This document shows positions 1 to 5,154 of a stretch of DNA of 5,154 nt, piece by piece (within the stretch, counting starts at the first letter, position 1; each line of letters starts with the position of its first letter). The notes under the pieces are model-generated. The model searched no databases and was not told the origin of the DNA. It worked only from the letters and a program-made list of their open reading frames with translations. The stretch is taken from positions 1-5,154 of the forward strand of contig PMOU01000280.1 in assembly GCA_003161205.1 (NCBI GenBank). The letters run 5' to 3'. The position numbers and the translations under genes are program-made. The stretch is from Actinomycetota bacterium. Lineage in GTDB: Bacteria; Actinomycetota; Actinomycetes; Streptosporangiales; Streptosporangiaceae.

Positions 1-33
1 CTGACTAGTGACCACCGCACCCAGCGGGCCTCG

Positions 34-2139
34 TCAGCTCTCGATCCGGACCACGGACCGCCGGGCGAGCCGGGCCCGCACTCGTGCCCGCAGCACCTCC
101 CGCTGCCCCCCGGACAACATCCGCAGCACGCCGAACGGGTCGGTCAGCCGCTTGCCCCCGATCGTCCGGACTAGCACCGCCTGCCGCCACGGGCCGAATT
201 CGGGGCGCTCCCGGGTCCCCGTGAAGGGCCGGAGATAACCGAGCAGATCGTCCCGGTCCACCGGCCGGGCGAGCACGGTCAATCCGTCATCTTCTTCAAA
301 GGGAAAACTGCCCCACAGCTCAGCTTCCGCGTAGCTCGGATAACGCCACAGAGCCCGGAGGTTCGCGATCAGAGCAGGACGAAGAGCCTGGAGGTCGGGC
401 AGGCTAATCTCGCACCCGGCCTTCGCCACTGCCTGGCCCACGACCTGGACGTACCTCCGCACGAGGGCCTGGTAGTCCGTCAGGCCCCACCTCGCTGTCA
501 CACTGCCGCCGTCGGCATCCAAACGGGGCACCCATCGGTCACCGGCCCGCGCGTACCCGATCGTCGAACCGCCGCTGCCCGCGCAGAAACTCTCCAGGAG
601 ATAGACCAAGGTCCGCCGCTGCTTCGATTCCAGACCCCGGGCGTCGATGAGGAAGGCCCGGCTGTCCCGCGGGGCATGCTCTGAGCCCCGCCCGCACAAC
701 CCGCCGACGAAGTAGCACGTTACCTGGGTCCCCTGGTCCGCGGCGACCGCGACCAGCGACGCCGATGATTGTCCAAGCCATCCGATATCGACCAGCGCGA
801 CCCGGCGGCCGCTGAGCATTTTCTCCTGTCGCAGGTATCCCACCATCGACTCGTACGCAGCCGCTGCCCGCGACCTGGCCATGGACTGGACGAGCGCCGA
901 AGCAGCCAGCGCGTCGACCAGCTCAGCCTGCCGGTCTCCTAGCGGCGCATCCAGCGCCGCACCGGGAAGCGCGTCGGCCAGCGCAGCGTTCATTTCTTCG
1001 TCGCTGAGATCGAGCCGCTTCAGCAGTTCCCGCAGAGTGCCGGGGCCGTACGGGGCCAGCAAGGCCCGCAGCGCCGCGACGAAACCGGGACCGTCATTCA
1101 GGTTAAGTGTGGGCAGGTGCCAGGCCAGGCGGCTGCCGTACAGGTAGCGGCACTCGATATCCGGAGCCAGGCCCAGTTCCCGCTGGAGCAGCTCCGCCGC
1201 GGCGAGCAAGATCTCCCCGTCTCTGGCGACGAAGTACAGGACTGCGATGCCGTCAGACTGGGCCGATAGCAGAGCCCACGAGGCCGCGGCAAAGATCGCG
1301 GGGCCCGCCACGCCGGTGACCACTGAGAGCAGCGCCGCCGGGGACCGGCCCGATTCCTCCAGCCGCAGGGCCCGGCCTGCGCCCGCCAGGCAGGCACCTA
1401 GCAAACCGCCCGTCCCAGCCAGGTCGGCGCCCGGGCTTCCGCTCGTCACCGCGTCGAGGGTTTTTTCGTACCGGTTCGGGTTGGCCGCCAGCAGCGGCCC
1501 GAAGGCCACCCCGGCCACGGCGCTTCCCGCGCCGTCGCTCCTCAGGTCGTTGCCGATGTGCAGCATCTCGCCGCGCTGCACCTCGAAGCGCGCCATGGCC
1601 TCGCGGAACAGCGAGCCCGTGCCCTTCCTGCGGCCGAGATCCCCGGAGCTGAGGACCGGACCGGGCGGGCACTCCAGCCGGTCCAGGCATTCCTCGATAA
1701 ACGCGGCACGATGTGGCGTATCGGTCAGATAGCAGATCGCCTCCTGCCATATTCCGGCAAGCAACGACCGGGCCGCCGGATTCGCCGAGAGGCCGCGTGC
1801 TTCGAATTCCTCCTCCAGGGCGGCCGCCTGCTCCTGCTGCCGCGCATCCCAGCCGTACAGCGAACCCAGCCGCGCGTACACCGCCGCCAGCGTTATGTCT
1901 TCACCACCGCCCGCGGCCCGGGCATAATCCTCGGCTTGCGCTCGCATCCGCGCGAAATCGGCCGAGCCCGGCACGCCGGTAAGGCGCCGGGCCACCTCGC
2001 GGCCGAGCAGCAGCCACAATGACTCCTGGGAAATGAAGTCACGTATCAGGCACGTGTCAAATACGTCTAAGGTGAGTAGACTGTACCTTTTGCCGAGGTC
2101 GTGACCGGCCGTTACACCCGATTCCTGCGGTCGGCTCAT
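34..2139 (-). CDS. HAD-superfamily hydrolase fused to a conserved C-terminal domain of unknown function (COG5610-like)
   Basis: The 701-residue product has two parts. Residues 1 to about 235 form a HAD phosphohydrolase domain with all four motifs: motif I LDVFDT with nucleophile Asp25 and Asp28 at 25-29; motif II YLTDTP with Thr139; motif III Lys172 in GRRKGTG; motif IV HIGNDLRSD with Asp198 and Asp202. A helical stretch at about 36-130 fits a C1-type cap. The rest (about 265-701) lacks a known catalytic signature but carries YFVARDGE (302-309), YLYGSR (332-337) and LVDIGWLGQ (449-457), which I recognise from COG5610-type proteins, often found in surface-polysaccharide loci. Catalytic residues are intact, so activity on a phosphorylated sugar or similar intermediate is plausible; the substrate is unknown. 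No signal peptide or membrane segment is evident, so it is probably cytoplasmic. I chose the ATG at 2139 because GAAGGGA lies 6 bases upstream and HAD motif I follows at a normal distance; an ATG at 2223 would overlap the divergent neighbour. Leu24 is a TTA codon, the only one in the gene. Confidence 0.88.
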   Translation of the reverse strand: MSRPQESGVTAGHDLGKRYSLLTLDVFDTCLIRDFISQESLWLLLGREVARRLTGVPGSADFARMRAQAEDYARAAGGGEDITLAAVYARLGSLYGWDARQQEQAAALEEEFEARGLSANPAARSLLAGIWQEAICYLTDTPHRAAFIEECLDRLECPPGPVLSSGDLGRRKGTGSLFREAMARFEVQRGEMLHIGNDLRSDGAGSAVAGVAFGPLLAANPNRYEKTLDAVTSGSPGADLAGTGGLLGACLAGAGRALRLEESGRSPAALLSVVTGVAGPAIFAAASWALLSAQSDGIAVLYFVARDGEILLAAAELLQRELGLAPDIECRYLYGSRLAWHLPTLNLNDGPGFVAALRALLAPYGPGTLRELLKRLDLSDEEMNAALADALPGAALDAPLGDRQAELVDALAASALVQSMARSRAAAAYESMVGYLRQEKMLSGRRVALVDIGWLGQSSASLVAVAADQGTQVTCYFVGGLCGRGSEHAPRDSRAFLIDARGLESKQRRTLVYLLESFCAGSGGSTIGYARAGDRWVPRLDADGGSVTARWGLTDYQALVRRYVQVVGQAVAKAGCEISLPDLQALRPALIANLRALWRYPSYAEAELWGSFPFEEDDGLTVLARPVDRDDLLGYLRPFTGTRERPEFGPWRQAVLVRTIGGKRLTDPFGVLRMLSGGQREVLRARVRARLARRSVVRIES

Positions 2140-2212
2140 GTACGTTCCCTTCGGATCCGGATGCTTCGCCGAAGCGCGACATCGCTTAATGTCGATGTGA
2201 TAGAAAAGCCGA
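2140..2212. promoter_or_regulatory. Divergent intergenic region with three dyads, likely shared promoter/operator
   Basis: This 73-bp gap separates two divergently transcribed genes and should carry, or overlap, both promoters. Three dyads are visible: the palindrome CGGATCCG (2152-2159); the perfect inverted repeat GCTTCG-C-CGAAGC (2163-2175); and ACATCG-N8-CGATGT (2179-2198), within which GACAT-N6-ATGTC (2178-2193) is an overlapping alternative. On the HAD-gene transcript the second dyad could instead fold as a 5-bp hairpin in the leader. I could not identify convincing -10/-35 hexamers in either direction, so promoter positions are not assigned. The region is more AT-rich than its surroundings. 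Confidence 0.55.
2146..2152 (-). promoter_or_regulatory. Ribosome binding site deciding the HAD gene start
   Basis: On the minus strand GAAGGGA ends 6 bases before the ATG at 2139. It is the best Shine-Dalgarno-like match near either in-frame ATG and supports the 701-residue start over the 28-residue-longer alternative. Confidence 0.6.
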
Positions 2213-2917
2213 ATGGAGAGCATTACTCAGAACACAATGTACCGGCGGATTGTCGATCCGGCACGCAGGATGGTGCGACGCTGGGCATTCGGCGATGTTG
2301 TCCACTTTGATCCTGGTCCGCCCTATCTTATTGCTGAATCTCCTTCTTTTGCGCCTGCGCGAGTGGTCGTCCACTCAGAAGATGATCCGCCGGTTCGTGT
2401 CGGCCGTTATTCTTCGGTCAACGAGACGGTAACGTTTTTGACTGGCGGTGAACACCGGACCGATTTGGTCACTACCTCCTGGTATTTCTCTTATAGGCTG
2501 GGACTTGGCGAGCCCGAGACCAACGGAAGCCGTGGGCCGATCCTCGTCGGTAATGACGTCTGGATCGGCCGCGAGGCCATGATCATGAGCGGGGTTACCA
2601 TCGGCGACGGCGCCGTTGTCGGGGCGCGCGCGCTCGTCACCAAGGACGTTGCCCCGTATGAGATCGTCGGCGGCATCCCCGCCCGTCACCTCCGCTGGCG
2701 GTTCAGCGAGGAGGTCCGGGCCGGGCTGCTGGCCACGGCCTGGTGGGAGTGGCCGGCCGACAAAGCCATCGCCCATCACCGCCAGCTGCAAAGCCCCGAT
2801 GTCGCCGGCTTCGTCGCCCGGCACACGGGCTGGCCAGCTCAGGTATGTCCGGACTGCCCGCCCGAGCCCACGTCGCCGGCCGTGCCGGCCAACTCGCACC
2901 GCCGCTCCGCGCCGTGA
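2213..2917 (+). CDS. Hexapeptide-repeat (left-handed beta-helix) acetyltransferase, CatB/Vat-like xenobiotic acetyltransferase class
   Basis: The 234-residue product is probably a cytoplasmic acetyl-CoA-dependent O- or N-acetyltransferase. VRVGRYSSVNE (61-71) begins the beta-helix coils; FLTGGEHRTD (75-84) matches the external loop of CatB/Vat-type enzymes, with His81 as the expected catalytic base; then GPILVGNDVWIG (108-119), SGVTIGDGAVVGARALVTKD (126-145) and PYEIVGGIPARHLRWRF (148-164) follow in family order. The C-terminal helices at 165-185 contain the typical WWEWP. Such enzymes inactivate chloramphenicol or streptogramins, but close relatives acetylate sugars in surface-glycan pathways; the neighbours favour a glycan role, so a resistance label is not justified. 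The last 25 or so residues are Pro-rich with a CPDC motif (212-215), beyond the usual fold. The ATG at 2213 has a weak AGAAAAG upstream; Met9 (2237) and Met20 (2270) are alternatives without well-spaced sites. Third-position GC is much lower in the first 60 codons than in codons 111-170. Confidence 0.88.
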   Translation: MESITQNTMYRRIVDPARRMVRRWAFGDVVHFDPGPPYLIAESPSFAPARVVVHSEDDPPVRVGRYSSVNETVTFLTGGEHRTDLVTTSWYFSYRLGLGEPETNGSRGPILVGNDVWIGREAMIMSGVTIGDGAVVGARALVTKDVAPYEIVGGIPARHLRWRFSEEVRAGLLATAWWEWPADKAIAHHRQLQSPDVAGFVARHTGWPAQVCPDCPPEPTSPAVPANSHRRSAP

Positions 2918-2943
2918 GCCGCGTGAGACGCTCTCGACGCGGC
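2918..2943 (+). terminator. Strong hairpin directly after the acetyltransferase stop codon
   Basis: GCCGCGT (2918-2924) pairs perfectly with ACGCGGC (2937-2943). Inside it, GAGA (2925-2928) pairs with TCTC (2932-2935) around a CGC loop, giving an 11-bp stem with one bulged G at 2936. It starts on the base after the TGA. No T-run follows, which is common for actinobacterial terminators, so termination is likely but not proven. Confidence 0.6.
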
Positions 2944-2962
2944 ACCGTTAAATCTGGCCGTC

Positions 2963-2996
2963 CCAGCCGGACCTGATGGCCCCGCTGGTCGGCTGG
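2963..2996. terminator. Second hairpin in the convergent intergenic region, possibly bidirectional
   Basis: CCAGCC (2963-2968) plus GACC (2970-2973) pair with GGTC (2987-2990) plus GGCTGG (2991-2996), a 10-bp stem with one bulged G at 2969 and a 13-base loop. A smaller inverted repeat, GCCGT-T-ACGGC (2996-3006), abuts it. No T-tract is present. A terminator role is inferred from its place between two genes that end towards each other. Confidence 0.35.
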
Positions 2997-3062
2997 CCGT
3001 TACGGCAGCGCGGGGAGCGACCGGGCGCGAGCCTTCATCAAAGACAGCCGCAGCCACGTTTG

Positions 3063-3102
3063 CGTCTGGCAACGGATTCGGGCGTGAGCGCCCAGGCAGA
3101 CG
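3063..3102. terminator. Nested inverted repeats, possible transcription-stopping hairpin
   Basis: CGTCTG (3063-3068) pairs with CAGACG (3097-3102), enclosing a perfect 5-bp stem GGGCG-TGAG-CGCCC (3080-3093). The arms are separated by an internal loop, so stability is moderate. It lies over 100 bases past the stop of the minus-strand membrane gene and could act as a back-up terminator in either direction. Confidence 0.25.
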
Positions 3103-3168
3103 GCTGTCCGGCCGGTCCGATGAAGCCTCGGGGACGATCTTGAGTCCGTCGATCTGCTGATGGAATGC

Positions 3169-3184
3169 GCCCTGGGGTCAGGGC
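3169..3184 (-). terminator. Hairpin just downstream of the membrane-protein gene
   Basis: GCCCTG (3169-3174) and CAGGGC (3179-3184) form a perfect 6-bp stem with a 4-base loop, starting 23 bases beyond the TAG of the minus-strand gene. There is no U-tract. Position and symmetry make it the best terminator candidate for that gene. Confidence 0.4.
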
Positions 3185-3207
3185 AGTCAGGGGTTGGGCG
3201 TCGTCCT

Positions 3208-5154
3208 CTACGCGTCCGTCTTGTGCGTCTTCTTGTGCGTCTTCTTGTGCTCATGCCGGTGCCGGTGCTGACTGGCCGTCGGCTTAGCCTTGGTGACGAC
3301 GAGCCGGAACAGATAGGTGCCCTGGCTAGCGTAGATGACGTGCCAGTCCGGGCTCGCGATCAACGCGTTTCGCCACGCCAGCGCTTGGCTCAGGGTTTCC
3401 TGGCCGTAGTCGACGCCAGACGCCACCGACGCGGGTGACCACACGGCGTACAGCTCATTGGTTGCCCCGCCGATCCTTCCGGCGTACCGGAGGTAGCCCC
3501 TGGACAGGGCGCTGACATCGATCGCGTCGGGTTTCCTGGCCAGGGCCTGGGCCGGCGCGATGATGAGGGTCCAGGCCACGGAACGAGGGTTCAGCGGAGA
3601 AAGGTTGATGCTCACCGGCAGGTTTCCGTCGGAAAGCGTCAGCAGGAAACTGTCCGAGGCCGCTCTGGTCTCGTAGGTTCGCATGGCCTGGAAGTCGGCC
3701 GGGCGGATCACGCTCCCGTTATCCAGGCCGAACGCCGCGACCAGGTACGTCCCAGTCAGGAGCACCGCCGTGGCCGCGTAGACGCCGTTTACCCATCGCC
3801 GCGGGCCGGGAGCCGCTACCCGCAGCGTCATCGCGGCCAGCCAGGGTATGGCGAAAAGCGCGGCCCGGAAGATCCCCTCGTTCCCGTAGGCGTTCACCAT
3901 CACCATGCCCAGTCCCACGCCGGGGCAGGCCATGAAGGCCCATGCTGAGCGGTCCCTGATGGTCCGCACGAACCCGATGCTGGCCAGAGCTATGAGCACC
4001 AGGAGCCCGAGGGCCAGCGCGTGTGCGCTCTCGGCGACGATCGGCAGCCGTTCCATGCCGGGCGTGACAGCCGTCACAGGCGTATGCAAGTTAGTCATGT
4101 TCAACATGTCGGACAGGGAGATGAAACCGGACAGGTCGTCTCGGTTCAGCATGGCCCAGCCGAGGGCGGGGAGCAGGATGGTGGCCGGCACGTACCACGG
4201 CCGGATCGTCCGGAAGATCACGAGAACCACGAGCACGCCGCCCACGATGAAAGGGCTGAGCTCGTGGGTAACGGCCAGGGCGCAGCCCGCCAGGACAAGC
4301 AGGATGAACCTCCCGCGCTCATCCAGGCCGGCCCAGCGCGGTCCCTGCCCGCCCTGATCTGGCCCGCGCTGATCCGGCCCGGGCGAGCTGACCGCCAGGC
4401 CGAAGACGCCCAGGCCGAGAGCGAACCCTATCGACTGCGGGGAGAAATAGTCTTCCCCGATCGCATTGACCAGGACGACCAGGGCGATGGCGGCCCAGAT
4501 TCGGTACGCCGATGAGGTTAGCCGCCCGAAGAAGAGCCGCAGCTCCACCACGGCGAGAACACCGACCAAGAACGGCCAGTAGGTGGCGATGCCGGTCGGG
4601 TCGTGGATCCCGGCCAGGTCACACAGCCACGCAATGCCGGAGAAGAACCCCGAGTATGCCTGGTAGATCCCGGTCCCGCGGTCCAGGAAGTGCGCCTGCA
4701 GGACCGTCTGCACCAGCTGGATGTGCTTCGCCGCTGTCTGATCCCTGGGCATGGCATACACCAGGGCGGGGGTAACCGTGAGTGCAGCCAGCAATGACAG
4801 CACGCCGGACGCCGCGTGCCACTCGCTGCGGCCGCGGGCCAGGACGATCCCGGCCAGCAGGCAGGCTAGGCCCGCGTACCAGAACACCGAGATCTTGGGC
4901 AGGAATCCCAGAACGCCGGGAATGATGTGCCCCAAGCGGATAGTGGCCGTAACCCAGAGCGCGTTCCCGGCCAAGATGCAGGCGGTCGACGCGCCCGGGC
5001 CTCTCCGCAGCCCGCCACCCAGGCTGCCCCAGGGCCGACCGAACAGCTCACTCCAGGACTGCCGGGCCAGCACGCGAGCGCAGGCCCACGCGTGCACGGC
5101 GGCCGCGGCCGCGCCGATGACCACCGCCACAAGCACCGGGTGCCACCACGGCGT
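3208..5154 (-). CDS. Polytopic membrane protein, probable GT-C-type glycosyltransferase (5' end beyond the window)
   Basis: Numbering starts at the in-frame GTG at 5136, but the frame stays open to the edge (TPWWHP precedes Val1) and no ribosome binding site precedes that GTG, so the true start probably lies outside. About 13 hydrophobic segments lie in residues 1-470 (for example 2-22, 86-100, 110-129, 186-204, 211-226, 277-293, 295-310, 314-330, 371-391, 424-440, 450-470). Conserved-looking motifs are MPRDQTAAKHIQLV (129-142), EDYFSPQS (228-235), THELSPF (290-296) and YGNEGIFRAALFAIPW (417-432); this set resembles actinobacterial GT-C-like integral membrane proteins that use lipid-linked sugars. 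The Asp/Glu residues of the first two motifs are candidate catalytic or metal-binding positions. A soluble domain (about 471-616), probably extracytoplasmic, is followed by a His/Lys-rich tail (624-639) ending in KKTHKKTHKT. A Gly/Pro/Gln-rich loop lies at 250-270. The general class is fairly secure; donor, acceptor and exact family are not. Confidence 0.75.
   Translation of the reverse strand, partial: TPWWHPVLVAVVIGAAAAAVHAWACARVLARQSWSELFGRPWGSLGGGLRRGPGASTACILAGNALWVTATIRLGHIIPGVLGFLPKISVFWYAGLACLLAGIVLARGRSEWHAASGVLSLLAALTVTPALVYAMPRDQTAAKHIQLVQTVLQAHFLDRGTGIYQAYSGFFSGIAWLCDLAGIHDPTGIATYWPFLVGVLAVVELRLFFGRLTSSAYRIWAAIALVVLVNAIGEDYFSPQSIGFALGLGVFGLAVSSPGPDQRGPDQGGQGPRWAGLDERGRFILLVLAGCALAVTHELSPFIVGGVLVVLVIFRTIRPWYVPATILLPALGWAMLNRDDLSGFISLSDMLNMTNLHTPVTAVTPGMERLPIVAESAHALALGLLVLIALASIGFVRTIRDRSAWAFMACPGVGLGMVMVNAYGNEGIFRAALFAIPWLAAMTLRVAAPGPRRWVNGVYAATAVLLTGTYLVAAFGLDNGSVIRPADFQAMRTYETRAASDSFLLTLSDGNLPVSINLSPLNPRSVAWTLIIAPAQALARKPDAIDVSALSRGYLRYAGRIGGATNELYAVWSPASVASGVDYGQETLSQALAWRNALIASPDWHVIYASQGTYLFRLVVTKAKPTASQHRHRHEHKKTHKKTHKTDA
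3218..3250. repeat. 12-bp tandem repeat encoding the KKTH tail
   Basis: GTCTTCTTGTGC occurs twice in perfect tandem (3227-3238 and 3239-3250). A 9-base partial copy, GTCTTGTGC, precedes it (3218-3226). The period is a multiple of three and encodes repeated Lys-Lys-Thr-His at the C-terminus of the membrane protein, so copy-number change would keep the frame. Confidence 0.8.
4354..4383. repeat. Imperfect 15-bp tandem repeat in a loop of the membrane protein
   Basis: CTGATCTGGCCCGCG (4354-4368) is followed by CTGATCCGGCCCGGG (4369-4383), 13 of 15 bases identical. It encodes a doubled GPDQ unit (253-261) in a hydrophilic loop between membrane segments and keeps the reading frame. Confidence 0.7.

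Larger units (their letters stand above)
2944..3207. other. Convergent intergenic region without a supportable gene
   Basis: Apart from the hairpins listed separately, I see no gene here. The plus-strand frame used by the acetyltransferase reopens after a second stop at 2924-2926 and stays open to a TGA at 3157-3159, and a minus-strand frame is also open across much of the region. Neither has a credible start with a ribosome binding site, and I recognise no protein family in either, so both are treated as chance open frames in GC-rich DNA. Confidence 0.5.

Noticed and set aside
1247..1732. Long plus-strand open frames opposite the HAD gene.
   Set aside because: They are Arg/Pro/Ser/Ala-rich, lack recognisable domains, and lie wholly antisense to a well-supported gene, as expected for high-GC shadow frames.
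2140..2223. Longer HAD protein starting at the ATG at 2223, adding 28 N-terminal residues.
   Set aside because: It would overlap the divergent acetyltransferase start, the added residues look unlike the family's N-terminus, and the GAAGGGA site is correctly spaced only for the ATG at 2139.
2232..2260. TTGTGT on the minus strand (2232-2237) as a -35 element for the HAD gene.
   Set aside because: At 17 bases spacing the matching -10 would be ATTCGG, a poor fit to the TANNNT consensus, so I did not annotate a promoter.
2213..2917. Labelling the acetyltransferase as a chloramphenicol or streptogramin resistance gene.
   Set aside because: The shared fold and catalytic His do not specify substrate; the glycan-type neighbours and low similarity evidence available by eye favour a sugar or unknown acceptor.
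2927..3159. A 77-codon open plus-strand frame downstream of the acetyltransferase.
   Set aside because: It has no ATG or convincing start with a ribosome binding site, matches no family I recognise, and overlaps hairpins. Open frames of this length are expected by chance in GC-rich DNA.
2918..3207. CRISPR array, insertion-sequence remnant or attachment site in the intergenic region.
   Set aside because: No regularly spaced direct repeats, terminal inverted repeats with target duplications, transposase motifs or tRNA sequence are visible.
3000..3254. Arg/Thr-rich minus-strand frame overlapping the end of the membrane-protein gene.
   Set aside because: Its N-terminus is a frame-shifted reading of the KKTH repeat, and no ribosome binding site or family signal supports it.
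5134..5136. GTG at 5136 as the true start of the membrane-protein gene.
   Set aside because: The frame stays open to the window edge with a plausible lead-in to the first membrane segment, and no Shine-Dalgarno-like sequence precedes the GTG.

Overview
The window is high-GC DNA (most coding stretches sit well above 65% GC, with strong G/C preference at third codon positions). This, together with the protein types, points to an actinobacterium, perhaps a Streptomyces- or Streptosporangium-like actinomycete. The genus is inference only; no rRNA or tRNA is present.

Layout. (1) 34-2139, minus strand: a 701-residue two-part protein with a complete N-terminal HAD phosphohydrolase-type domain and a large, functionally unassigned C-terminal half, of the COG5610 type. 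(2) 2140-2212: a 73-bp divergent intergenic region with three dyad-symmetric sequences. (3) 2213-2917, plus strand: a 234-residue left-handed beta-helix (hexapeptide repeat) acetyltransferase of the xenobiotic/CatB-Vat-like class. (4) 2918-3207: a convergent intergenic region with no supportable gene but several hairpins that look like back-to-back terminators. (5) 3208 to the right edge, minus strand: a large polytopic membrane protein resembling actinobacterial GT-C-type glycosyltransferases. Its reading frame is still open at the window edge, so its N-terminus is probably missing.

How the genes may work together. COG5610-type HAD proteins, hexapeptide acetyltransferases and GT-C-like membrane proteins are each familiar from cell-surface polysaccharide or glycan loci. 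The simplest reading is the edge of a surface-glycan synthesis and modification region: a lipid-linked-sugar-dependent membrane glycosyltransferase, an O- or N-acetyltransferase that decorates sugars, and a HAD enzyme acting on a phosphorylated intermediate. The three genes are not one operon (divergent, then convergent), so the functional link is inference from family and proximity.

Most notable are a single TTA leucine codon directly before the catalytic Asp of the HAD gene (possible bldA-type control), the packed dyads between the divergent genes, and a sharp third-position GC change inside the acetyltransferase gene. I see no CRISPR array, intact insertion sequence, RNA gene or clear novel defence system.
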